Of a stretch of 64,000 bases of DNA, positions 28,925 to 37,944 are shown piece after piece. The position numbers and the translations under genes are program-made. The notes beneath the pieces are model-generated. The model ran no database searches and was not told where the DNA came from. It saw nothing but the letters and a program-made list of their open reading frames with translations. The stretch is from Verrucomicrobiales bacterium (lineage in GTDB: Bacteria > Verrucomicrobiota > Verrucomicrobiia > Verrucomicrobiales > DEV007), in assembly GCA_016795385.1 (NCBI GenBank), contig JAEUHI010000046.1, positions 1 to 64,000 of the forward strand. The letters run 5' to 3'. Within the stretch, counting starts at the first letter, position 1, and the number at the start of each line of letters is the position of its first letter.

Positions 28925-30693
28925 GGCGCGGGCGTGATCTCGCCCGAGGGCGTGCCGGTGAGGATGAGGGCGGTCTTTTCCCAACGAAGGGAGGGATGGG
29001 TGGGAAGGGCGAAGGCCTCCGGATCTCGCACTTGGGCGAAAAAGCGGTGTGGCTCGGTGAGCCGGCGGATCTGATTCTGGCGGGACTTGCTGAAGAGATC
29101 GACGGAGTCTTTCATCCAGTCGGGCCAGCTGGAGGTCTTGGCCGGCTCGAGGGGGATGCGCTGGCCCGGTGCAACCGAGGTGCCGGCGGGGGCAGCCCAA
29201 AGTCTGCCATTGGAATCGCGGTAGAGGAAGTCCGTGATTTCCTGGGAAAGATTCGAGATGAGCACGGGCTTTCCGTCTTCGATGCCGTTCGCTTCGATCC
29301 GCGCCCGCCCGGGCTCGGCGGCCCGGAGAGTGAAGGCTTGCTCCGAGCGGCTGAGGAAAAACTCCCCTTCATGCCGACCGCCGTTGGTCTCGAAGGTGGC
29401 GGAGCGACGCCCGGATTGGGAGAGGGGATTGAAATGGCTCGGAGGCAGATTGACGGGATTGATCTCGAAGGGGCGGTCGGTCTCGAAGCCGGAATTCACC
29501 ATCACGCCGGTGCGGCTGATTTGTTCCTGGGTGACATACGCGCGAGTTTCGCCCGGTCCGGGCTGGAGGTCGGCAAGAACGACGCGGTGCCCTTTTCCTC
29601 CGATCCCATCGATGAAGAGGATGAGGAGGACGATGAGCAGACAAGTAGCGACGGAAATGATCGGGGTGGTGATGAAGAGGCGGTGCCGGCGGCCCGGTTT
29701 GGCGAGGTAAAAGAGGTTCACCGGGGCAACGAGGATCGCGAAGGCGAGGAGGAGGAGAAAGACCAGGGTGGGATTGAACTCCTTGCTGCCGAAGCCGCTC
29801 CGCAGCTCCCATTTGTTCTGGAACTCCTCATCAAGAAGGGAGGAGGCCTGGGCCGCATCACGGTAAAAGGCGAGATGGGAATTGGGCACCTCGCGGCCGT
29901 CCCAAGTCCGGAAATAGATGCTGCCGAGGCTCAGAGTGGCGGGAACATCCTTGCCTCCAGGAGAGGCGAGAGGCAGTCCGAGGGTCGTGGGATCTAGAGG
30001 CGTCTCGGAATAAAGATCGAGACGCCCGCCAAGACGGATCCAAGCGACGAGGGCCTGGCGCTGCGCGCTGGTGAGTCCTCGCCACGCCGCGTCGTCGAGG
30101 AGGAGGATGTCGAGGCCGCTGTAACCGATCCAATCGAGAGGAAGATGGCCGGGTTCGAACAGTTTCGCGAAGTAGGGATTGCTCGAATTCACGCTCCTCA
30201 CTTCATTGTCGAGACGCGTGAGGCTGCGCTCGGCGAGAGCCTGGCTCATCGCGATCATGGGAAACTGGTCGGGCGTTTGTTCTCCGGTCTGTCTGGATTC
30301 AGTCGGCAGGCCCGGAGCGCTTACCTCGATGTTGAGATTCCGGTAGCCGTAGGTGAGGAAGGCAGGGGCGAAGGACAGCATCACTTCGCGGACGACCTCG
30401 GTCCCGTTTTCCACTTCGATCCGATAGACGGATTTGGTGGAGAGGGGGCGCCCTTGGTTTCCCTCGGACAAGGTCACGGTCCAGACGCGGGGTTTGCCGC
30501 TGTGATTGCGGATGGTGATGCGATAGGGCAGGGATCCCTGTTTGCCGACGGGACCAAACACGCTCTGCACCTCGACGAAGGTGTCGGAATGCTCGCGATA
30601 TTCGTGGCGAAAGACCTGTTCTCCTCCCTGGAGTCCTGCTGTCAGAAGGAGCAGGCCGCAACTGGCGAGAATAAGGCGGAGGTAGGGCAACAT
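28921..30693 (-). CDS. Large membrane protein of the MoxR/ABC operon
   Basis: 590 residues, no confident family. A signal peptide (ends near LTAGLQG) leads into a periplasmic region of about 300 residues. Then come two helices (FNPTLVFLLLLAFAILVAPV and TTPIISVATCLLIVLLILF), separated by a short basic cytoplasmic loop, and a second periplasmic domain of about 200 residues. The part DWIGYSGLDILLLDDAAWRG, then ALVAWIRLGGRLDLYSE, resembles the amidotransferase-like fold found in GldG/BatA-type proteins. Its stop overlaps the start of the ATPase gene, so it is probably a periplasmic partner of the ABC transporter. Confidence 0.65.
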   Translation of the reverse strand: MLPYLRLILASCGLLLLTAGLQGGEQVFRHEYREHSDTFVEVQSVFGPVGKQGSLPYRITIRNHSGKPRVWTVTLSEGNQGRPLSTKSVYRIEVENGTEVVREVMLSFAPAFLTYGYRNLNIEVSAPGLPTESRQTGEQTPDQFPMIAMSQALAERSLTRLDNEVRSVNSSNPYFAKLFEPGHLPLDWIGYSGLDILLLDDAAWRGLTSAQRQALVAWIRLGGRLDLYSETPLDPTTLGLPLASPGGKDVPATLSLGSIYFRTWDGREVPNSHLAFYRDAAQASSLLDEEFQNKWELRSGFGSKEFNPTLVFLLLLAFAILVAPVNLFYLAKPGRRHRLFITTPIISVATCLLIVLLILFIDGIGGKGHRVVLADLQPGPGETRAYVTQEQISRTGVMVNSGFETDRPFEINPVNLPPSHFNPLSQSGRRSATFETNGGRHEGEFFLSRSEQAFTLRAAEPGRARIEANGIEDGKPVLISNLSQEITDFLYRDSNGRLWAAPAGTSVAPGQRIPLEPAKTSSWPDWMKDSVDLFSKSRQNQIRRLTEPHRFFAQVRDPEAFALPTHPSLRWEKTALILTGTPSGEITPAP

Positions 30694-30755
30694 GTGGCCG
30701 GGGGAGGTGGATGACGAGGGAGGATTACGAAAGGGGACAGCCCGATCTTTCGATC

Positions 30756-31760
30756 TCAGGCCTCCACAAGGGTCGGGGCGAGATCGAGCGGCTGTCGCGG
30801 CACTTCTTTCAGAAGATCGTCAACCACGTCGCCCGCGGTGCGCCCCTCGATCCGGGCTTCGTATTGCAGGATGATGCGGTGGATGAGGACGGGCTTTGCG
30901 ACGGCGGCGACATCCTCGAAGCTGGTATTGATGCGCCCCTGCATGAGGGCGCGGGCCTTCGAGGCGGAGGCCAGGGCGAGGGCCGCTCGTGGACTGGCCC
31001 CGAATTTGATCGCCGACGCTGCCTGGGAGGTGCCCGCGTGGGTCGCATCGACGAGGCGGGCGATGTAGTTGGCGACCACTTCGGGGAGGTAGATTTGGCG
31101 GACGGCGGTCGTGATGGCGGCGAGTTCCTCACGATCGAGGACTTTCTCGACGACCGGCTCGACCCCGATTTCACGGTTCATGACGATTTTCTGCAAGGTC
31201 GCCACGGAATTGCGATGCACCTCGAGCTTGAAGAGAAAGCGGTCGAGCTGGGCCTCGGGGAGCGGGTAGGTGCCTTCCAACTCGATGGGGTTCTGCGTCG
31301 CGAGAACAAAAAACGGCGAGGGAAGGGGGTGGGTGGTGCCGAGCACGGTGACGCGTTGCTCCTGCATGGCTTCGAGGAGGGCCGATTGGGTCTTCGGAGA
31401 GGCCCGGTTGATTTCATCGGCGAGGACGAGGTTGGCGAAGAGCGGACCTTTTTGAAACACGAACTCGCGGCCCTTTTCGGTTTCCTGCAGGACGGGGTTT
31501 CCCGTGATGTCGCCGGGGAGGAGATCGGGAGTGAACTGGACGCGCTTGGTTTCGAGTTCCAGGGTCTTGGCGAGCGCTTTGACCAGTTCGGTCTTTCCCA
31601 GCCCGGGGAGGCCCTCGAGGAGGAGATGGCCGCGGGCAAGCAGGCCGGTGACGACCAGTTCCACCAAGCCTTCCTGACCGTAGAGGGCCTGATTCAGCGC
31701 GGTGATGAGACGGCGGATTTTCGCGGCATGGGCGGAAACTTCGGATTCCTCGAGAGACAT
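30756..31760 (-). CDS. MoxR-family AAA+ ATPase
   Basis: 334 residues. The ATG at 31760 gives the usual MoxR length; an upstream ATG at 31928 would add an unlikely extension. Walker A is GLPGLGKTELV, Walker B and sensor regions are LVLADEINRASPKTQSALLE and FVLATQNPIELEGTYPLPEA, and the arginine-finger block is QLDRFLFKLEV. MoxR proteins act as cytoplasmic chaperones that mature or insert metals in VWA-domain partners. DUF58 and VWA genes at the far end of the operon fit this. The divergent intergenic region towards rpsP (31761-31954) must hold its promoter. Confidence 0.93.
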   Translation of the reverse strand: MSLEESEVSAHAAKIRRLITALNQALYGQEGLVELVVTGLLARGHLLLEGLPGLGKTELVKALAKTLELETKRVQFTPDLLPGDITGNPVLQETEKGREFVFQKGPLFANLVLADEINRASPKTQSALLEAMQEQRVTVLGTTHPLPSPFFVLATQNPIELEGTYPLPEAQLDRFLFKLEVHRNSVATLQKIVMNREIGVEPVVEKVLDREELAAITTAVRQIYLPEVVANYIARLVDATHAGTSQAASAIKFGASPRAALALASASKARALMQGRINTSFEDVAAVAKPVLIHRIILQYEARIEGRTAGDVVDDLLKEVPRQPLDLAPTLVEA

Positions 31761-31954
31761 GCCGGCATTGAAGGCGAGATTCCGGGTCCTTGCCAAGCGA
31801 ATTCCCGCGTGCGAGGGCTGGGAGGAGGCGAAATATTCGGGAAACTTGCGTTTGATTTTTTGGAATTCCAACGTATTCAGTTCCCTCCCGCCTCTCCGGC
31901 GGGCGAGATCAAGCCTCACGGCGAGCAAGCAACATCGAATCCAGAATCGGGGAC

Positions 31955-32200
31955 ATGGTTAAAATCAGACTGAGACGCGAAGGAACGAAGGATCGTCCTT
32001 ATTATCGCATTGTCGTGGCCGACGGCCGCGCGCGCCGCGAAGGCGCCTTTATCGAACAGCTCGGTACCTACGATCCGCTCCGTGACAAATCGAATTTCAA
32101 CATCGACCTCGCGAAGGCCGATGAATGGATCGGGAAAGGGGCGCAGCCCTCGGAGACGGTTCGTAGCTTGATGAAGAAGGCCCGTCAGGCTTCTGCCTGA
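31955..32200 (+). CDS. rpsP: 30S ribosomal protein S16
   Basis: 81 residues. The sequence [20 protein letters not shown], the segment [20 protein letters not shown] and the ending [16 protein letters not shown] are diagnostic for bS16, which binds 16S rRNA in the small subunit. The usual rimM, trmD and rplS genes do not follow. Instead a KH-domain gene, which often sits in this neighbourhood, begins 103 bases downstream after a hairpin. Confidence 0.98.
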   Translation: MVKIRLRREGTKDRPYYRIVVADGRARREGAFIEQLGTYDPLRDKSNFNIDLAKADEWIGKGAQPSETVRSLMKKARQASA

Positions 32201-32225
32201 TCCGGCTGCTTGCTCAGATCTCCGT

Positions 32226-32262
32226 GAAAAGGGGGGGTGCCACATGGCTCGCCCCTTTTTTT
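32226..32262 (+). terminator. Probable terminator or attenuator after rpsP
   Basis: AAAAGGGG (32227-32234) can pair with CCCCTTTT (32252-32259), with a small inner GCCA/TGGC stem, followed by more T. The stem is interrupted inside, so the fold is less certain than the other terminators in the window. Confidence 0.55.
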
Positions 32263-32303
32263 GTGCCCGCTCGAAAACGAGAGAGTGACGCCCGTTGAAT
32301 GAA

Positions 32304-32564
32304 ATGGATCCAGGTCTCGCCATCCAGAAGTTTCTCGAATACGTGGTGTCCGCTCTCGTCGCGCATCCCGAAGAGGTATCGGTGGAACGCAAGGACCGGG
32401 CGGGCGGCCCTTTTTTCCGGATCTCCCTCCATCCCGACGACGCCAGCCGGGTGATCGGGCGGGGTGGCAAGACGATCCAGGCGATTCAAAGCCTCGTGCA
32501 GGCATCGGCCGAGAAGCATGGCATCCACGTGGAAATCGAGGTGCGTCGCGAGCCGCGTGAGTGA
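32304..32564 (+). CDS. khpA: KH-domain RNA-binding protein KhpA
   Basis: 86 residues. The frame opens at a TTG at 32295, but the ATG at 32304 is preferred. It is the small KhpA/YlqC type: LAIQKFLEYVVSALVAHPEE at the start, then the KH motif ASRVIGRGGKTIQAIQSLVQ with the GxxG loop RGGK. KhpA binds RNA as a partner of KhpB/Jag and affects cell size and envelope homeostasis in firmicutes. Its place after rpsP is common across bacteria. The next gene is an envelope OmpA-like protein. Confidence 0.92.
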   Translation: MDPGLAIQKFLEYVVSALVAHPEEVSVERKDRAGGPFFRISLHPDDASRVIGRGGKTIQAIQSLVQASAEKHGIHVEIEVRREPRE

Positions 32565-32635
32565 CCGTGAAAATCCGGGAGGGGATCATCCCTTTTTTCT
32601 TGCCGCAAGGCTCGGGATTTGGCCAACTTCGGGAG

Positions 32636-33334
32636 ATGACTTCGCTTCTTTTTTGTGCCCGTCCTTCCCTTTCGTGTCTCGGAACCATAGCCTTGATCGG
32701 CATGTTGCTGGTCCAGCCGGGCTCCGTCGGTGCGGAAACGGGCGAGGAATCCAAACGTCGGCTCAAGGTGGCGGAGAAGGAGATTGATCATCTCCGCGAC
32801 AATCTCCACGAAGCGCAGCGGGAACTTGCCGCCAAGAGTGAACGGATCGAGGATCTCGAAAAGGAACTCGAGAAGTGGAGGCGCGCCGGTGGGCCCGAGG
32901 GTAAACGCGAGAAGCCGAAGGCCAAAGCGAAACCCGCGGTCGTGGAAAAGAACCGGAAGGTGCCGGAACCGCCGAAACCTTCCCCTGCCCTGCAGCAGAA
33001 AACACCGGCCTTTGAAGTGGTTTACGAGGCGAATTCCGCGGTCAACTACGAAGGGCGGGAGAATGCTTTGGCTTGGCTGCGTGAGCAACTGGGGGAGAAC
33101 CCGGATTTCACGTTCCAAGTCCTGGGGTGGGCTGATGACAGCACTTACCCCGAGGCGAACCGGACGATCGCGGCAAATCGCGCGAAGTACCTCGCGGATT
33201 ACCTGGTTCTTTCCGGGATCCCCCGTGAACGGATCTTCTCGGTCGGTGTGGGGGAAGGGAAGGGCGGCCGACGCGCCCGAATCCTCGCCAGCAACGAGGG
33301 AGCGGAGGTGGACGATCGTAAAAAATCCGACTGA
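32636..33334 (+). CDS. Exported coiled-coil protein with C-terminal OmpA-like domain
   Basis: 232 residues from the ATG at 32636. A signal peptide (ends near PGSVGAET) is followed by a coiled coil of about 45 residues rich in Lys/Glu/Leu (RRLKVAEKEIDHLRDNLHEA onward) and a Lys/Pro linker. The C-terminal part (about 150-225) has the OmpA-like pattern of a long helix and an NRTIAANRAKYLADYLVLSG segment, then IPRERIFSVGVGEG. OmpA-like domains bind peptidoglycan non-covalently. The last strand is shortened, so binding residues cannot be assigned with certainty. The layout resembles a peptidoglycan-associated envelope protein. Confidence 0.78.
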   Translation: MTSLLFCARPSLSCLGTIALIGMLLVQPGSVGAETGEESKRRLKVAEKEIDHLRDNLHEAQRELAAKSERIEDLEKELEKWRRAGGPEGKREKPKAKAKPAVVEKNRKVPEPPKPSPALQQKTPAFEVVYEANSAVNYEGRENALAWLREQLGENPDFTFQVLGWADDSTYPEANRTIAANRAKYLADYLVLSGIPRERIFSVGVGEGKGGRRARILASNEGAEVDDRKKSD

Positions 33335-33457
33335 TCCTGTTCCAGCGCGCCAACTACCGGATTGGCCTCAAGGGAATTTGTTTCAGCATCGTAAAGTAGT
33401 TGACCGCCCTTCAAAGATGGGCTGAACTCAGCGCGGTTCGCCCCCTGCCCCTTTTTT

Positions 33458-34423
33458 ATGTCCACCAGCAACGACATTTCCCGCAAGCCCGTCACTCTCA
33501 TTACCGGGGGGGCGGGGTTTCTCGGTTCACATCTGGGTGACCGTCTTCTCGCCGAAGGGCATCGGGTGGTCGCGATCGACAACCTCATCACCGGATCGCT
33601 CGACAACATCGCCCACCACCAGGGAAATCCCGATTTCCGGTTCATCGAGCACGACGTGACCCGGTTCATCGAATTCGACGGCGAGGTCGATTACATTTTT
33701 CATTTTGCGTCGCCCGCGAGCCCCTTCGATTACCTCGAGCTTCCCATTCAAACGCTCAAGGTCGGTTCGCTCGGCACCCACAATGCCCTGGGCTTGGCCA
33801 GGGCCAAAGGAGCCACCTTTCTCCTCGCGTCGACTTCGGAGGTCTACGGCGATCCTCTCGTGCACCCTCAGACGGAAGATTATTGGGGCAATGTGAACCC
33901 GATCGGTCCACGCGGAGTGTATGACGAGGCGAAACGTTTCGCCGAGGCCATCACCATGGCCTACCACCGGGCTCACGGCGTGGATACGAAGATCGTGCGA
34001 ATCTTCAACACCTACGGCCCCCGCATGCGCCTTCACGACGGAAGGGTGGTCCCGGCTTTCATCGGACAGGCCCTGGAGGGCAAATCCTTGACGGTCTTCG
34101 GGGACGGGAGCCAGACGCGGAGTTTCTGCTATGTGAGCGACCTCATTGATGGAATCTTCCGGCTCAGCCAGAGCAATTGCCACGAGCCGGTCAACATCGG
34201 CAATCCGCGCGAAATGACCATTCTGGAGTTCGCCGAGCGGATCCGGGATCTCATTCCCGGCACGCCCGGGATTCTGCACGAGCCGCTGCCCGTGGATGAC
34301 CCCAAGGTCCGCCAGCCCAACATCACGAAGGCGCGAGCCGTCCTTGGATGGGAGCCGAAAGTCCCCTTCGAGGAGGGGATTGTCGAGACGATCGCGTATT
34401 TTCGAAAAAAATGTTCGAATTGA
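33458..34423 (+). CDS. UDP-glucuronate decarboxylase-like NAD-dependent epimerase/dehydratase
   Basis: 321 residues, an extended short-chain dehydrogenase. The NAD motif is [18 protein letters not shown] (about 13-30) and the catalytic pair is Tyr/Lys in [12 protein letters not shown], with Ser in [31 protein letters not shown] and [20 protein letters not shown] are typical of UDP-xylose synthase (UXS) enzymes, which make UDP-xylose from UDP-glucuronate for surface glycans. dTDP-glucose dehydratase is less likely because of the [10 protein letters not shown] block. The gene stands alone, just upstream of the secretin cluster. Confidence 0.88.
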   Translation: MSTSNDISRKPVTLITGGAGFLGSHLGDRLLAEGHRVVAIDNLITGSLDNIAHHQGNPDFRFIEHDVTRFIEFDGEVDYIFHFASPASPFDYLELPIQTLKVGSLGTHNALGLARAKGATFLLASTSEVYGDPLVHPQTEDYWGNVNPIGPRGVYDEAKRFAEAITMAYHRAHGVDTKIVRIFNTYGPRMRLHDGRVVPAFIGQALEGKSLTVFGDGSQTRSFCYVSDLIDGIFRLSQSNCHEPVNIGNPREMTILEFAERIRDLIPGTPGILHEPLPVDDPKVRQPNITKARAVLGWEPKVPFEEGIVETIAYFRKKCSN

Positions 34424-34436
34424 GTGGATTTGAGTC

Positions 34437-34466
34437 TTTACGCGCCGCTCCGCCCTGTCGTATGAT
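34437..34466 (+). promoter_or_regulatory. Candidate sigma-70 promoter for the secretin cluster
   Basis: TTTACG (34437-34442) and TATGAT (34461-34466) are spaced by 18 bases, matching 4/6 and 5/6 of the sigma-70 consensus. Transcription would start near 34473, leaving a leader of about 55 bases before the first gene of the cluster at 34528. Promoter consensus in this phylum is not well established. Confidence 0.4.
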
Positions 34467-34527
34467 CCGCCCCGACGGACCCTCCGGAAGAGAATCCGGC
34501 CCTGTTTCAAAACTGAAAATTCCCAAG

Positions 34528-35127
34528 ATGAAATCCCTCCTCGCCCTTGCCGCGGCTTTCGCGGTCACGACCTTTGGCTCGCTCCATGCCCAGCAACAAA
34601 TCCAGTTGAAGCTCGGAGATGTGGACGTCAAGCAACCTGTTTTTGATGCGCAGAAGACCCCCAATTTCCAGGCCGGAGATGTGAAAAACAAGGATATCCC
34701 CAATCCCCGCGATTGGCTGGAGATCGAAGTCGAGTTTGAAGTGAAGGGGCCGAAGGATGCGGTTGTGAAAGATCTCCTGTTCCGATACTACGTTGGTTTC
34801 CGCGACACCACGGGCACGCCCCGTGTCTTGAGCGGCGACGTGAAGCATATCAATATGGTCACCGGGGAGAAATTCTTCTCCGCGGCGTATGTCGCTCCCA
34901 ACACGCTCGGGGAGATCACCGGCGATTTTCGTCGCTTCCAGCCGAATTCGGTCGAAGCGGTCGGTGTGGAAGTTTATTACAACGGCGTCATCGTCGGAGG
35001 CACCACGACCAAGGGCAAGTTTTGGGAAGCCATCTCTCCCCAGCCCGGTGTTCTCGGGAAGGCGGACACTCCTTTCGCACTTTTGTGGATCGATCGTTAC
35101 GCCGAGGTGGAAAAATCCTCTCGTTGA
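34528..35127 (+). CDS. Exported Amuc_1102-like protein
   Basis: 199 residues from the ATG at 34528, with a cleavable signal ending at SLHAQQQIQLKLGD. The mature part is a single beta-rich domain with no recognised catalytic residues (KNKDIPNPRDWLEIEVEFEV near the start). It is called by position and architecture: first gene of the same five-gene order as Akkermansia Amuc_1102 to Amuc_1098. In Akkermansia this protein is detected on the cell surface with the pili-like set. The function in the complex is unknown. The next gene starts 52 bases downstream. Confidence 0.7.
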   Translation: MKSLLALAAAFAVTTFGSLHAQQQIQLKLGDVDVKQPVFDAQKTPNFQAGDVKNKDIPNPRDWLEIEVEFEVKGPKDAVVKDLLFRYYVGFRDTTGTPRVLSGDVKHINMVTGEKFFSAAYVAPNTLGEITGDFRRFQPNSVEAVGVEVYYNGVIVGGTTTKGKFWEAISPQPGVLGKADTPFALLWIDRYAEVEKSSR

Positions 35128-35179
35128 GTTGACGCGGGGGTGAGATCATCATAGACAAGTTGGCGAAGCTTCTCTCATT

Positions 35180-36919
35180 ATGGCGGATGACCGAATTTTA
35201 TCGTTGAGTCTTGGATCACAACAGGTGACCGGGGCTCTGTTCTCGAAAACGGCTGGGGGTGGGCTGCGTCTGGAAAAGGTGGAGCGCCGCGACTTTGTCG
35301 GTGACCCTTCTGAAGACGGGCCGCGGAATGCCCAGGCCGCCCAAGCGCTCAAGGAGTTGGTCAATTCGCTGAAGGTCAAGGGCGTCAAGGCCAACTACGT
35401 GATCTCCTCCTTCCCGGTTTTGGTGAAGTTCGCGAGCTTGCCCGCTTTGGACGGTGCCCGGGTGGATCAGATCGTGGAGTTTGAAGCCCAGCAGCAGGTG
35501 CCTTATCCCATCAATGAGGTCGTCTGGGGGTATCAACTGATGGGCGAACCCGGCGACGTCGAAGTGGAAGTCGCCCTTGCCGCCATCAAATCGGATGAAC
35601 TGACCGAGATCGACAACCTCGTTGTCGGTGCCGGTCTCAAATCGAATGGCGCGGAGTTTTCCCCTGCGGCGCTCTACAACGCGCTGCGTTTCAATTACTC
35701 GGATGTTGAAGACACCACTCTTCTGATCGACATCGGTGCCCGCACCACGGACATGATTTTCATGGAGGGCGGGAAGCTTTTCATCAGGACGGTGAAGATC
35801 GGCGGTGCCGATATCTCCCGCGCGATCGCGAAGGAATTCGGCACCGATTTCGGGTCCGCGGATCATCGCAAGGTGATGGACGGATTTGTCGCTCTTGGCG
35901 GGCCCTACGCGGACCACGACGATCCCGAGATCGCGGCCATTTCCAAGGTCGTCCGGAATTCGCTCACCCGGCTTCATTCCGAGGTGATGCGAACGATCAA
36001 TTTCTATCGCAGCCAGCAGGGAGGCGGAGCCCCGGCCTTTGTCTTGTTGAGCGGTGCCACGGTCGGCCTTCCTTTCATTCGCGAATTCTTCGCGGAGAAG
36101 CTGAATCTCCCGATCGACCACTTCAACCCCTTCCGGAACATCACGGTCGCGAAAGGCGCGACCGCCGAGTTGGCCGCGGCCAACGGCCATCAATACGGCG
36201 ACCTTGTTGGAAGCGCCCTCGCCCAGGTGGGTGAGGTGCCGATCCGGATCGATCTCATTCCCGAGGCGGTGAAAAAGAACCGGGAGCTCGATGCGAAAAA
36301 GCCGGCTCTGGTTCTCGCCCTCGTCGCCGTTGCCGCCCTCCTCGGGGCGATGGGATTCTATTTCTCGAAAGGCGCTGTTGTCGCGAGTGAGAAGGCTGCG
36401 ACCGTCGATTCCAAGGCCGCGGGTCTCACGAAATACAGCAACGAAATCAAGGGGCTCGAAAATGAGATGGCGGACATTGATGCCCAACAGCAGCCGTTTG
36501 TGGATGCCGTCAGGCACCGGGTCTACTGGGTGCAGGTCTTCAATTACCTGAGCAGCAAGCTCCAGAACGACCTCATCCACATCACGAGTCTGGAGCCACT
36601 CTCCGGCGGGGTGCCGATCATCGAGGATGAAAAGTCCGCGCTCGCGGGGGTTCCGACCGCCGGTGAGTCCATCATCGACGCCTTCGCCGTCAAAGGGCTT
36701 TGGCGGGAGAATCCAAGGGGCTCTGAGATCGTTTATGATTTCTTCAAAAGTTTGAAGGGTGACGCCGACAGCGGTAACCAGGGATTCTTTGACCTTCAAG
36801 AGGTCGACATCAGTGCGGTGGGCACCGTCGAGGCAGGAACGAACAACGATCGTTTTGCTTATCCCTTCACCATGACGCTCCCCCTCCCGGAAGAGAACCA
36901 GGTGAGCTTCTCCAAGTAG
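35180..36919 (+). CDS. PilM-PilN fusion protein (GspL-like), Amuc_1101-like
   Basis: 579 residues. The first 370 form an actin-like PilM ATPase: the opening ILSLSLGSQQVTGALF, a phosphate-binding LLIDIGARTTDMIFME and PAFVLLSGATVGLPFI. A membrane helix (about 375-395, KPALVLALVAVAALLGAMGF) is followed by a periplasmic domain of about 180 residues with PilN-like features (a coiled segment and VYWVQVFNYLSSKLQNDLIH). In most type IV pilus systems PilM and PilN are separate proteins that bind each other; here they are one chain, as in GspL of type II secretion. It would couple a cytoplasmic motor to periplasmic partners encoded downstream. A weak promoter-like TTGACG lies at 35129. Confidence 0.83.
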   Translation: MADDRILSLSLGSQQVTGALFSKTAGGGLRLEKVERRDFVGDPSEDGPRNAQAAQALKELVNSLKVKGVKANYVISSFPVLVKFASLPALDGARVDQIVEFEAQQQVPYPINEVVWGYQLMGEPGDVEVEVALAAIKSDELTEIDNLVVGAGLKSNGAEFSPAALYNALRFNYSDVEDTTLLIDIGARTTDMIFMEGGKLFIRTVKIGGADISRAIAKEFGTDFGSADHRKVMDGFVALGGPYADHDDPEIAAISKVVRNSLTRLHSEVMRTINFYRSQQGGGAPAFVLLSGATVGLPFIREFFAEKLNLPIDHFNPFRNITVAKGATAELAAANGHQYGDLVGSALAQVGEVPIRIDLIPEAVKKNRELDAKKPALVLALVAVAALLGAMGFYFSKGAVVASEKAATVDSKAAGLTKYSNEIKGLENEMADIDAQQQPFVDAVRHRVYWVQVFNYLSSKLQNDLIHITSLEPLSGGVPIIEDEKSALAGVPTAGESIIDAFAVKGLWRENPRGSEIVYDFFKSLKGDADSGNQGFFDLQEVDISAVGTVEAGTNNDRFAYPFTMTLPLPEENQVSFSK

Positions 36920-36933
36920 TGGTTTGATTGATA

Positions 36934-37944
36934 ATGAATTCCAAGGTTTGGTTAACAACATTCGGAGTGGTGGCGTTCCTCGTGGTTGCAGGAACCGGTT
37001 ATTACGCGTTCTCCTCCTATTCCCAGTATCAAGCGGCCATGGCCAGCTGGGATGACAAGGTCAGCACCATCGAGAATCTCGAAAAGCGGGTCCCATATCC
37101 CAACGAGGACAACGCGGAAGCGATGAAGAAGGAGGTCGATGCCTACCGGTCTTCGGTCGAAGCGCTTGCCGCGACCTTGAACACCTACCAGCGTGAATTG
37201 AACAAGACCTTGGCCAATACGGAGTTCCAACAGCGGGTCAAGACACGGGTGGAGGATTTCAGGGCTTACGCGGCGGAGAACAACTTCGAGATTGTTTCCG
37301 ACGACGGATTTTATTTGGGATTCGATGCCTATTCCGCGGTGGTTCCGTCCCAGGATCTCGTTCCCGAACTCGATTACGAATTGGAAGCCATCGATTATCT
37401 TCTCAGGAAGTTGGTGGATTCGGGATCAAAAATGATGACGAGTTTCGACCGGGATCCGATCCCGGGTGAAACCGGCGGCCCCGACAAGAAGGAGGCTGGT
37501 GTGCTTCAGAAGTATCCGGTTCGCATCCGGTTCCAAGGCAGCCATGATGTTCTCCAGGGTTTCATCAATGCCCTCGCCAACGATCGGAAGTTCTTTTACA
37601 TCGTTCGTGTTCTCAAGGTGCAGAACGAAAATCAAGAAGGCCCTCTGAAACTCACTGCCGAAGGTGGGGGGGCTTTTTCCAAGTTTGAGAACCCGGTCAC
37701 GAAGGAGGTTGCGTCTCCCGAGTTGCTCGCCGAGTGGAGAGCCGAAGGGGCATCGGAGGCGGATGTAGAGGCAAAAGCGAAGGCTGCCGGATTTATCAAG
37801 GCGGATCAGGATGCCCGTGTCCTCATGGGGCAGGAGAAGCTGAACGTTTTCGTGGTGGTGGATATCAGCCGCGTTCTTAGCAAGGAGGAGCAGGAGGCGC
37901 TCGCGCCCCAGCCCAAGGCGGAGGCCAAGAAAGGAAGAAAATGA
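36934..37944 (+). CDS. PilO/GspM-like inner-membrane protein, Amuc_1100-like
   Basis: 336 residues from the ATG at 36934 (a TTG at 36928 is in frame). One N-terminal helix (about 7-27) anchors a periplasmic part with a coiled-coil (about 33-110) and two ferredoxin-like alpha/beta segments (DDGFYLGFDAYSAVVPSQDL, then LDYELEAIDYLLRKLVDSG; and RIRFQGSHDVLQGFINALAN). The same order of helix, coil and QGxxxxLxxxxNAxxxxxxF block occurs in Akkermansia Amuc_1100, the TLR2-active protein, and resembles PilO. Its TGA overlaps the next start (ATGA), so translation is coupled. The C-terminal tail is Lys/Ala-rich. Confidence 0.8.
   Translation: MNSKVWLTTFGVVAFLVVAGTGYYAFSSYSQYQAAMASWDDKVSTIENLEKRVPYPNEDNAEAMKKEVDAYRSSVEALAATLNTYQRELNKTLANTEFQQRVKTRVEDFRAYAAENNFEIVSDDGFYLGFDAYSAVVPSQDLVPELDYELEAIDYLLRKLVDSGSKMMTSFDRDPIPGETGGPDKKEAGVLQKYPVRIRFQGSHDVLQGFINALANDRKFFYIVRVLKVQNENQEGPLKLTAEGGGAFSKFENPVTKEVASPELLAEWRAEGASEADVEAKAKAAGFIKADQDARVLMGQEKLNVFVVVDISRVLSKEEQEALAPQPKAEAKKGRK

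Noticed and set aside
35129..35157. Promoter-like TTGACG and TAGACA, 17 bases apart, before the PilM-PilN gene
   Set aside because: The -10 matches the consensus at only 3 of 6 positions. It is noted in the gene entry rather than called.
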